A DNA stretch of 5,404 nt from contig CAKZVG010000436.1 in the NCBI GenBank assembly GCA_937921835.1, positions 1 through 5,404 on the forward strand, given 5' to 3'. Below the pieces are notes generated by a model, which made no database searches, was not told where the DNA came from, and was given only the letters and a program-made list of their open reading frames with translations. This DNA comes from an uncultured Bryobacteraceae bacterium (lineage in GTDB: Bacteria > Acidobacteriota > Terriglobia > Bryobacterales > Bryobacteraceae). Shown piece after piece: positions 1 through 5,110 of the stretch; the stretch's first letter is position 1, and each line of letters starts with the position of its first letter. The translations under genes were made by a program, and so were the position numbers.

Positions 1-45
1 TATACCACCGAGGGTCTGATCGAGGCCATCCTGCGGGCCGGCTGA
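1..45 (+). CDS. 3' end of an unidentified CDS (partial)
   Basis: The first 14 codons of the window read YTTEGLIEAILRAG and end at a TGA stop (43-45). Twelve of the 14 codons end in G or C, as in the neighbouring genes, and the residues look like an amphipathic C-terminal helix. The rest of the gene lies outside the window, so neither family nor function can be named. It converges with the aminotransferase gene, whose stop codon lies about 90 bp away on the other strand. The chance that this is a random open stretch is appreciable because only 42 coding bases are visible. Confidence 0.5.
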   Translation, partial: YTTEGLIEAILRAG

Positions 46-85
46 GAACTCCGCACGCCCGCGGCAACTCCATGGCCTGCCTCAC

Positions 86-122
86 CCGGCGGCCGGGTCG
101 ATTTCACGCTGCCGGCCGCCGG
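86..122. terminator. GC-rich inverted repeat in convergent gap, possible terminator
   Basis: Bases 86-96 (CCGGCGGCCGG) are an exact reverse complement of 112-122, giving an 11-bp all-G/C stem around a 15-nt loop. It lies between the ends of two convergent genes (stops at 45 and 135), where a bidirectional terminator would be expected. No T-run follows on either strand, so it is not a classical intrinsic terminator. It could act as an RNA 3'-end stabiliser, or be a by-product of high GC content. Confidence 0.4.
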
Positions 123-134
123 CGCAACGCCGGG

Positions 135-1316
135 CTAGCCCGCGGCCGCGTACACCGCTTCCGCCGCCGCGCGGCCGCTGCCCTTGGGCTGGAATCCTTC
201 GGCCCGCAGGCAGGCTTCAAAGGCGTCGAGCAGCGCCAGGACGTTCTCCTCGGTCGCCAGCGGACCCATGATGCCCACCCGGAACACCTTTCCGGCCAGC
301 GGCCCGAAGCCGCCCAGCACTTCCATGTCGTACTCGGCGAGCAGCCGTTTCCGCACCTTCAGGTCGTCGATCCCGTCCGGCACGCGCGGCGTATTCAGAT
401 TCCAGATCCGGTGTCCCTCGGCGACGTGCATGGCCAGCCCCAAGGCCTCCATGCCGGCCACGAAAGCGGTGTGCGCCCGGTAGTGCCGCGCCCAGCGGTT
501 CTCGACGCCCTCTTCGGCGATGGCCAGCAGCGCCTCGCGCAGCGCGTAGAAGCTTGAGATCGGAGCGGTGTGATGATAGCGGTGCGCCCCGTCGTAGTAT
601 TCGTCCAGCAGCTTCAGGTCGAGGTACCAGGTCCGCGGCGCGCCGGAACGGGCGCGCAGGCGCTCGAGAGCCAGCGGCGAGAGCGTCATTGGCGCCAGTC
701 CCGGCGGGCAGCTCAGCCCCTTCTGCGTGCAGCTATAGGCGATGTCGATCCCGGTCTGGTCCACCTGTACGGGCATGGCGCCCAGGCTCGTCACGGTGTC
801 GGCGATCACCAGCGCGCCCACCTCGTGCGCGGCTTGCGCGATGGCCTTGCCGGGCTGAAAGACGCCGGTGGACGTCTCGGCCTGCACGAAGGCCACCAGT
901 TGCGGCTTCTCGCGGCGCACGAACTCCGCCGCTTCCTCGTCGGCGAACCACTCGCCCCAGGCTTTCTCGAAGCGCACCACCTGCGCCCCATAGCGCCGTC
1001 CCATTTCCGAGATCCGGTCGCAGAAATAGCCGTTCGCGAAGACCGCGAACTTCGCGCCGGGTTCGGCGAAATTGGCCACCGCCGTTTCCATCCCGGCGCT
1101 CCCGGTGCCTGAGATGGCCATGCTGAAGTCGTTGGCGGTCCCGAAAACGCTTTTCAGCAGGTTGCGGATGTCTTCGACGACTTGAAAGAAGTAAGCGTCC
1201 AGGTGCCCGACAATGGGGGTGGACATGGCGCTATAAACGCGCGGCTCCACCATCGTGGGACCCGGGCCAAACAGGAGCCGCCGCGGGGGCTTGAGAGGAG
1301 GTAGCGAAACGGGCAT
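135..1316 (-). CDS. Alanine/serine--glyoxylate-type aminotransferase (PLP, class V)
   Basis: This 393-residue cytoplasmic enzyme belongs to the class V (fold type I) PLP aminotransferases. It is closest in layout to alanine-glyoxylate aminotransferase, and its length nearly equals the 392 residues of the human enzyme. Visible landmarks are the N-terminal FGPGPTMV (16-23), GHLD (37-40), the cofactor phosphate loop GTGSAGME (70-77), the pyridine-nitrogen aspartate D173 in IADTVTSLG, the Schiff-base lysine K199 in SCTQKG followed by PPG, HHTAPISSFYALREAL (248-263), and R346 in FRVGIMG, the likely substrate-carboxylate arginine. The family moves amino groups from alanine or serine to glyoxylate, giving glycine; some relatives act on ureidoglycine (PucG) or phosphonates. 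No purine-breakdown neighbours are visible, so an AGT/SGAT role is preferred. The ATG is preceded by AGGA at a 10-nt spacing and leaves the usual short N-terminus before FGPGP. It lies 64 bp downstream of the Tat oxidoreductase gene on the same strand and may be co-transcribed with it. The exact amino donor is not determinable. Confidence 0.93.
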   Translation of the reverse strand: MPVSLPPLKPPRRLLFGPGPTMVEPRVYSAMSTPIVGHLDAYFFQVVEDIRNLLKSVFGTANDFSMAISGTGSAGMETAVANFAEPGAKFAVFANGYFCDRISEMGRRYGAQVVRFEKAWGEWFADEEAAEFVRREKPQLVAFVQAETSTGVFQPGKAIAQAAHEVGALVIADTVTSLGAMPVQVDQTGIDIAYSCTQKGLSCPPGLAPMTLSPLALERLRARSGAPRTWYLDLKLLDEYYDGAHRYHHTAPISSFYALREALLAIAEEGVENRWARHYRAHTAFVAGMEALGLAMHVAEGHRIWNLNTPRVPDGIDDLKVRKRLLAEYDMEVLGGFGPLAGKVFRVGIMGPLATEENVLALLDAFEACLRAEGFQPKGSGRAAAEAVYAAAG

Positions 1317-1380
1317 ATCGACATAATCCTAGCACCCCGGACCCGTCCCGCCCCGCGCACCCGCACCGCCGCGCCGGTCC

Positions 1381-2676
1381 TCACACCCGCGGCAGTTCAT
1401 ATCCGGCGCGGTAGGTCTTCTCCAGCCGCGCGTTCGCTTCGCGGTCGGCGCCGAAGGTTTCCGTCTTGGGGTCGAAGCGCACGTCCCGCCCCAGATGGTG
1501 GCAGATGTTGCCCAGATGGCACAGCGTCGTGCTGAGCCGCCCGATCTCCACGTCGGCGTTCGGCAGCGCCCGGCTGCGCATGCACTCCAGGAAATTCTGC
1601 TCGTGGGTCATCGGGGCGGCCTCGCCCGACGCCACGATCTCGTTCTTCGGCCCGAATACGCGCCACCCGGCGCGGTCCACGACCAAGGTCGCGTCGGTCC
1701 CGTAGAAGGCCGTACCGGCGCCCGCCCCTTCGATCGGGTGGTGATTGGCGAAGCTTTGCAGTTCCCACACCAGCAGGAACTTGCCGTAGTCGTAGGTGAT
1801 CACCTGCGTGTCCGGCACCTCCTTGGCGTCGTCCAGCCAGTAGATCGAGCCGTGCCCGGACACCTTCGTGGGCAGCGAGTTCTCCTTGCCCAGCAGCGCC
1901 TGGATTCCCATCAGCGCCACGTCCAGCATGTGCACGCCCTGGTTGCCCAGTTCCGAAGTGCCGTAGTCCCAGAAGAAGCGCCAGTTGTAATGGAAGCGGT
2001 TCGGGTTGAAGGGCCGCTTGGGCGCGGGCCCCAGCCACTGCTCGTAGTCGGCGCCCGCCGGCGGCGCGCCATCGGGCGGATTGCCGATGGAGCTGCGCAC
2101 CTGGCACATCCAGGCCCGCACCAGGCACAGCTTGCCGAGCTTGCCGGAGCCCACGAACCGCGCCGCCTCGTGGAAGTGCGGGCCGCTGCGCCGCATGGTG
2201 CCCACCTGCACCACGCGCTTGTATTTGCGCGCCGCGTCGCGGATCATCTGGCCCTCGCGGATGGTCTGCGAAAGCGGCTTCTCGAGGAACACGTCCTTGC
2301 CGGCGTGGATGGCGTTGAGCGCCATGTGGGTGTGCCAGTGGTCCGGGGTGGCGATGATGACCGCATCGATGTTGCGGTCGTCGAGCACCCGCCGGTAATC
2401 CTTCACGTAGGCCGGCTTGTGCCCCTGCGCCTCCTCGATCATGGGCGACACGGCGGCGTGGATGGCGTCGTCGATGTCGCAAATGGCCGCGATGCGCGCG
2501 CCCGCGGCGATGGAGCGCCGCGCCACGCCTTTCCCCTGGTTGCGCGCGCCGATCAGCGCCAGCGAGATCCGGTCTCCGGCGCCCAGCGCGGCGGGGTTCA
2601 AATTGACCGCCGCGGCGGCCGCCGAGGCGCTCTTCAGGAAGGCCCGGCGTCCCGCCGGATGGTCCGTGTTCGGCAT
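1381..2676 (-). CDS. Tat-exported Gfo/Idh/MocA family oxidoreductase
   Basis: This is a 431-residue NAD(P)-dependent oxidoreductase of the Gfo/Idh/MocA family. The N-terminus is a twin-arginine signal: RRAFLK at 10-15, then an Ala-rich stretch (17-24). The cofactor is therefore likely bound before export to the periplasm. The Rossmann fold starts at SLALIGARNQGKG (38-50), where the second glycine of the usual GxGxxG is Arg45; D67 in AICDIDD is a likely ribose-binding acid. TPDHWH (110-115) and EKPLSQT (132-138) are family hallmarks, E132-K133-P134 holding the conserved lysine. The C-terminal half carries YNWRFFWDYGTSELGNQGVHMLD (split here as 230-240 and 241-252), typical of the exported subfamily common in Acidobacteriota and Planctomycetota; H249 is a candidate catalytic residue. 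The start is firm: a GGGGAGGAG Shine-Dalgarno (complement of 2684-2692) sits 7 nt before the ATG. The substrate is unknown; family members oxidise sugars, inositols or glycosides, sometimes with tightly bound, recycled cofactor. Confidence 0.92.
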   Translation of the reverse strand: MPNTDHPAGRRAFLKSASAAAAAVNLNPAALGAGDRISLALIGARNQGKGVARRSIAAGARIAAICDIDDAIHAAVSPMIEEAQGHKPAYVKDYRRVLDDRNIDAVIIATPDHWHTHMALNAIHAGKDVFLEKPLSQTIREGQMIRDAARKYKRVVQVGTMRRSGPHFHEAARFVGSGKLGKLCLVRAWMCQVRSSIGNPPDGAPPAGADYEQWLGPAPKRPFNPNRFHYNWRFFWDYGTSELGNQGVHMLDVALMGIQALLGKENSLPTKVSGHGSIYWLDDAKEVPDTQVITYDYGKFLLVWELQSFANHHPIEGAGAGTAFYGTDATLVVDRAGWRVFGPKNEIVASGEAAPMTHEQNFLECMRSRALPNADVEIGRLSTTLCHLGNICHHLGRDVRFDPKTETFGADREANARLEKTYRAGYELPRV

Positions 2677-2683
2677 GTCGAAT

Positions 2684-2692
2684 CTCCTCCCC
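2684..2692 (-). promoter_or_regulatory. Strong Shine-Dalgarno of the Tat oxidoreductase gene
   Basis: Read on the minus strand, the sequence is GGGGAGGAG, close to a full anti-16S match, with 7 nt before the ATG at 2676. It fixes the start so that the twin-arginine signal is included. It is the strongest ribosome binding site in the window. Confidence 0.85.
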
Positions 2693-2721
2693 TAGAGAGT
2701 ACTCCCGAACGCGCCCCTCGC

Positions 2722-2730
2722 GGGGGGGGG
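2722..2730. repeat. G9 homopolymer in divergent promoter region
   Basis: Nine consecutive G residues (plus strand) lie in the 90-bp gap between the divergent oxidoreductase and hypothetical genes. CCCC at 2714-2717 could pair with the first Gs across a TCGC loop. Runs of this length in intergenic DNA can change length by slipped-strand mispairing and are prone to sequencing error. It is the only homopolymer of this length I noticed in the window. Confidence 0.8.
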
Positions 2731-2737
2731 CGGCCCG

Positions 2738-2750
2738 TTGTGTTGCACAA
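2738..2750. promoter_or_regulatory. Short dyad TTGTG-N3-CACAA, possible operator
   Basis: TTGTG (2738-2742) and CACAA (2746-2750) form a perfect inverted repeat with a 3-nt centre, just upstream of the ribosome binding site of the 185-residue protein gene. The right arm overlaps CACAAT (2746-2751), a four-of-six match to a -10 box. It is A/T-richer than its surroundings and sits between divergent genes, so a regulator site is possible. Arms of 5 bp also arise by chance. Confidence 0.3.
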
Positions 2751-2752
2751 TG

Positions 2753-2757
2753 GGAGG
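2753..2757 (+). promoter_or_regulatory. Shine-Dalgarno of the 185-residue protein gene
   Basis: GGAGG (within GGGAGGGG) lies 9 nt before the ATG at 2767. It selects this ATG as the start, although the reading frame stays open far upstream through the antisense of the neighbouring gene. Confidence 0.75.
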
Positions 2758-2766
2758 GGCGTCCCG

Positions 2767-3324
2767 ATGCCCGACCAACTGTATCTTTCCTGCTGGCTGC
2801 GCGGCTTCTCCGCCAACAACATGCTGCGCCATTTCGAGCGCCTGCTGCGGCTGTTCCCGCACTCGCGCCTGGCGCCGGGCGCCACGTTGCGCCTGCGCGC
2901 GGTGGACCTGGCCGAGCCCGAACTCCTGGAGCGCCGCTTTCCCGACGCCGCGCGCGTCGAGGAGATCCTCGCCGCCGCGCAAGAATTCCGCCACCCCGAC
3001 ATCGCCGCCGAAGTCGAGACCGCCTGGGACCTCTGGCAGCTTCGGGACGAGTGGCGCCTCACCCCGGCGCCGGCGCGCCTGTCCTGCTTCGGGCCGCGCT
3101 TTGAATCCGAAGCCGGCGAGCACCTGCGGGTGGACTTCGGATTGGACTCTCACTTCCTCCCCCAGCCGGAATACCCCGAAGGCCTGAAGATGGTGCGCTC
3201 GAACATCACCAGCCTGCTGCGGCTGGTGCGCTCGCTTGACGAGGGGCTCGCCATCGAACGCCGGCAGCTTTGGTCGGAGTCCGGCGAAAACTTCGCCGAG
3301 CGGCTTCAATCCGCTTTGCGTTGA
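2767..3324 (+). CDS. Conserved-looking hypothetical protein, 185 residues
   Basis: I do not recognise a domain in this protein. It begins [15 protein letters not shown] and is soluble by appearance: no signal peptide, no membrane segment, many Arg, Glu and Leu. Residues 16-31 ([16 protein letters not shown]) look like an amphipathic helix, followed by [12 protein letters not shown] (40-51), which reads like a beta strand. Residues 64-98 (VEEIL to WRL) are helical and acidic. A core around 103-131 contains [11 protein letters not shown] and [14 protein letters not shown], and the tail from 141 to 185 is helical. Coding status is supported by G/C-rich third positions, a good ribosome binding site and protein-like composition. 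It starts divergently from the Tat oxidoreductase gene, and its last 19 bp overlap the end of the convergent response regulator gene. Neither neighbour gives a clear functional hint. It may be a lineage-restricted family; I infer no activity. Confidence 0.85.
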   Translation: MPDQLYLSCWLRGFSANNMLRHFERLLRLFPHSRLAPGATLRLRAVDLAEPELLERRFPDAARVEEILAAAQEFRHPDIAAEVETAWDLWQLRDEWRLTPAPARLSCFGPRFESEAGEHLRVDFGLDSHFLPQPEYPEGLKMVRSNITSLLRLVRSLDEGLAIERRQLWSESGENFAERLQSALR

Positions 3325-3737
3325 GGCAGGCCGCCCGCGGCCGCCGCCCTGGCGGCGCCCTCCGGCTGTCGCTCCAGCAACTCGCGCAGCATCCCGGCCA
3401 GCATGCGCGGCGCGAAAGGCTTCTGAAGAAACGACAGCCTCCCCTGGACCGTTTCCGGAAAACGTGCCGGGTTTACGGGGTAGCCGCTGCAAACCAGCGC
3501 CCGCGCACTCCGGCTCGCGCCGAGAATCTTGCCGAGCAACTCCTCACCGGACATGCCGGGGAGATTCAGGTCCACCATGACCAGCGGGTAGGCGTCCGGT
3601 TGGGCCGCGAACAGTTCCCAGGCCTCCTCCGCCTTCGAACAGGCTTGCACCTCGAAGCCCAGCCTGCCGAGATAGCGCTCCAGCAGCCGCAACAGCGGAA
3701 GCTCGTCGTCCACCAGCAGCAGTCTTGCCGGCCTCAC
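3306..3737 (-). CDS. Single-domain response regulator (CheY-like receiver)
   Basis: This 143-residue protein is a stand-alone phospho-acceptor (REC) domain. With the preferred GTG start it reads [12 protein letters not shown]; the acidic pair is D10-D11, the phosphorylated aspartate is D56 in [11 protein letters not shown], the switch Ser is S84 in LVCSGYP, and the conserved lysine is K106 in LQKPF. The receiver fills about residues 4-122; the remaining 20 or so are Ala/Arg-rich, with no DNA-binding or enzymatic output domain. It probably acts by protein contact or phosphorelay, and no histidine kinase is visible nearby. The GTG at 3737-3735 is preferred because GGAAGGGG (complement of 3746-3753) precedes it by 8 nt. 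A TTG at 3767 would give 153 residues with a Gly-rich, poorly conserved-looking leader and no good ribosome site. The gene is divergent from the YjbQ operon and converges on the 185-residue protein gene. Confidence 0.9.
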   Translation of the reverse strand: MRPARLLLVDDELPLLRLLERYLGRLGFEVQACSKAEEAWELFAAQPDAYPLVMVDLNLPGMSGEELLGKILGASRSARALVCSGYPVNPARFPETVQGRLSFLQKPFAPRMLAGMLRELLERQPEGAARAAAAGGLPQRKAD

Positions 3738-3745
3738 CGGGTTCA

Positions 3746-3753
3746 CCCCTTCC
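3746..3753 (-). promoter_or_regulatory. Ribosome binding site deciding the response regulator start
   Basis: On the minus strand this is GGAAGGGG, 8 nt before the GTG at 3737. It favours that codon over the upstream TTG at 3767 and over the GTG at 3746, which overlaps the site itself. Confidence 0.5.
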
Positions 3754-3772
3754 GCGCCGCTGCCCAATCCGC

Positions 3773-3778
3773 TATGAT
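3773..3778 (+). promoter_or_regulatory. Candidate -10 box (TATGAT) of the YjbQ operon
   Basis: TATGAT matches five of six bases of the sigma-70 -10 consensus in a GC-rich region. The hexamer at the right distance upstream (3750-3755, TTCCGC, 17-nt spacer) is a poor -35. A start of transcription about 7 nt downstream would fall near 3785-3786, only a few bases before the ATG at 3789. That fits the lack of a Shine-Dalgarno sequence and suggests a leaderless or very short leader. Confidence 0.4.
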
Positions 3779-3788
3779 CGCCTCAGAT

Positions 3789-4202
3789 ATGCGAGCGCAC
3801 ACCGAATACCTTACTTTTCGCACCGAAAATCACCGCGAGTATATTAACATAACACCACAAGTCGAGGCGGCACTGAAAAAAAGCGGCATCCAGGAGGGAA
3901 TGATTCTGGTCTCGGCCATGCACATTACGGCCGGCGTCTGGGTGAACGACGCCGAGGGCGGGCTGCTTCAGGATATCGACGACTGGCTCGAGAAACTGGC
4001 GCCCTTCCGCCGCGATTACCGCCACCACCGTACCGGCGAGACCAACGGCGATTCGCACCTCAAGAGCCTGCTGGTTCACCACCAGGTGATCGTGCCCGTC
4101 ACCAACGGCAAGCTCGATTTCGGCCCCTGGCAGCAGGTCTACTACGCCGAGTTCGACGGCCAGCGGCCCAAACGCGTGATCATCAAGGTGATGGGCGAGT
4201 AG
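3789..4202 (+). CDS. YjbQ/UPF0047 family protein (thiamine-phosphate-synthase-like)
   Basis: This is a 137-residue cytoplasmic protein of the YjbQ (UPF0047) family, whose usual length is about 138. Landmarks are TEYLTF (5-10), YINIT (18-22), [13 protein letters not shown] (42-54), HLK (90-92), [25 protein letters not shown] (split as 100-110 and 111-124) and the tail [10 protein letters not shown]. The conserved His45 and the H90/H97/H98 cluster are plausible active-site or metal ligands. The family's common GTWQ appears here as GPWQ (112-115), which I take as a subfamily form. Some YjbQ proteins have weak thiamine phosphate synthase activity and complement thiE mutants; the native role is unsettled. 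I chose the ATG at 3789 because the family typically starts a few residues before TEYLTF; an ATG at 3774 would add MIASD. Neither has a Shine-Dalgarno. The first 30 or so codons are unusually A/T-rich, including ATA, ACA, CCA and CAA. It is the first gene of a tight operon. Confidence 0.9.
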   Translation: MRAHTEYLTFRTENHREYINITPQVEAALKKSGIQEGMILVSAMHITAGVWVNDAEGGLLQDIDDWLEKLAPFRRDYRHHRTGETNGDSHLKSLLVHHQVIVPVTNGKLDFGPWQQVYYAEFDGQRPKRVIIKVMGE

Positions 4203-4206
4203 CGCC

Positions 4207-5109
4207 ATGCTGGCCGGAATCGCCGCTTTCCCCAAGTGCTACCTGGAGGAAATCGCCGGCCGGCGTGGCATGTCCGTGTTCGACTGGATCAGGATGGCGC
4301 GCTCGCTCGACGCCGACGGCCTGGAGATGTACGAAGGTTTCTTCACCAGCCTCGATCCGGTTTATCTCGACGCCGTGGGCGAAGCCATCGCGGGCGCCGG
4401 CTTCGCCATGCCCATGCTGTGCTGCTCGCCGGACTTCACCAACCCGGACGCGGACGCGCGCCGTCGAGCCGTCGAGCACCAGGCGGAAATGATCGCCGTG
4501 ACCCGCCGTCTGGGCGGAGCGCGCGCCGTCTGCCGCGTCCTCAGCGGGCAGCGTTATCCCGAGACCGGACGCCGCCAGGGTCTCGAGTGGGTGGTGGAGG
4601 CGATCGAACAATTGCTCCCCGTGGCGCGCGAGCACGACATCGTGCTCGGCATCGAGAACCACTACAAGGACGGCTTCTGGCGCTATCCGGAATTCGCCCA
4701 GAAGATGGACGTATTCCTCGAACTGCTGGAGGCGGTTCCGGACCGCCGCCACTTCGGCGTGCAGTACGATCCCTCCAACGCCATCGTCGCCGGCGACGAT
4801 CCCATCGAGTTGCTGCGGCGCGTGGCCGGGCGCGTCGTCAGCATGCACGCCAGCGACCGCTACCTGGCTGAAGGCGCCACGCTCGAAGAACTGCGGCAGT
4901 CCGACGGCACCCTCGGCTACTCGCCCCACCTGCGCCACGGCGTGACCGGCAAGGGACTGAACGATTACGACGCCATCTTCCGGCTTCTCGCCGCGCAGGG
5001 CTATTCGGGCTGGATCAGCATCGAGGACGGCATGAACGGCATGGAGGAGATGGCCGAGTCGCTCGCCTTTCTGCGCCGCATGGCGGCGAAGTACTTCGGA
5101 GGCGCTTGA
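4207..5109 (+). CDS. Sugar phosphate isomerase/epimerase-type TIM barrel protein
   Basis: This 300-residue protein belongs to the xylose-isomerase-like TIM barrel (AP endonuclease 2) superfamily. The four expected metal ligands can be placed: E150 in LGIENHY, D188 in VQYDPSN, H214 in VSMHASD and E273 in ISIEDG. H244 and the GVTGKGLNDY segment (245-254) match the usual loop before the last strands. Barrel strands are visible at GLEMYEG (38-44), MPMLCCSP (68-75) and AVCRVLSG (107-114). Relatives isomerise or epimerise sugars, dehydrate inosose (IolE) or cleave or hydrate 3-keto-glycosides; the sequence does not decide between these. The ATG lies 4 nt after the YjbQ stop with only a weak GGCGAG upstream, so translation is probably coupled. 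The next gene starts 1 nt after its stop. Pairing with a Gfo/Idh/MocA dehydrogenase fits oxidation followed by isomerisation or dehydration of a polyol or cyclic sugar. It is likely cytoplasmic, with no signal peptide. Confidence 0.9.
   Translation: MLAGIAAFPKCYLEEIAGRRGMSVFDWIRMARSLDADGLEMYEGFFTSLDPVYLDAVGEAIAGAGFAMPMLCCSPDFTNPDADARRRAVEHQAEMIAVTRRLGGARAVCRVLSGQRYPETGRRQGLEWVVEAIEQLLPVAREHDIVLGIENHYKDGFWRYPEFAQKMDVFLELLEAVPDRRHFGVQYDPSNAIVAGDDPIELLRRVAGRVVSMHASDRYLAEGATLEELRQSDGTLGYSPHLRHGVTGKGLNDYDAIFRLLAAQGYSGWISIEDGMNGMEEMAESLAFLRRMAAKYFGGA
5098..5102 (+). promoter_or_regulatory. Shine-Dalgarno inside the upstream gene, for the GTG start at 5111
   Basis: GGAGG lies within the last codons of the TIM barrel gene, 8 nt before GTG 5111. 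It supports this GTG as the start of the partial dehydrogenase gene and indicates coupled translation. Confidence 0.75.
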
Positions 5110-5110
5110 C

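Noticed and set aside
135..1316. Assignment of the aminotransferase to purine catabolism (PucG) or phosphonate breakdown (PhnW)
   Set aside because: No ureide or phosphonate genes lie nearby, and overall layout and length match alanine-glyoxylate aminotransferase best.
1397..2482. A 361-codon frame overlapping the Tat oxidoreductase on the same strand
   Set aside because: Its composition is Arg/Gly/Ala/Pro-rich with no motif, while the overlapping frame has clear Gfo/Idh/MocA motifs.
2697..2704. 8-bp palindrome GAGTACTC upstream of the Tat oxidoreductase gene
   Set aside because: It is too short to call an operator and does not extend beyond 8 bp.
1495..3324. A 609-codon open frame on the plus strand that runs antisense through the Tat oxidoreductase gene and into the 185-residue protein
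   Set aside because: Upstream of 2767 it is the complement of a well-supported gene and has His/Arg/Val-rich, low-complexity composition. The ribosome site at 2753-2757 marks the true start.
2692..3492. A 266-codon minus-strand frame across the hypothetical and response regulator genes
   Set aside because: It overlaps two better-supported genes, has no ribosome site seen, and its composition is typical of an antisense shadow.
3270..3788. An upstream extension of the YjbQ frame to 3270
   Set aside because: It would run antisense through the whole response regulator gene. YjbQ proteins are about 138 residues, which matches the ATG at 3789.
3892..3902. AGGAGG followed by ATG (3900) inside the YjbQ gene, as a possible internal start
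   Set aside because: The spacer is only 2 nt, and starting there would delete conserved N-terminal residues.
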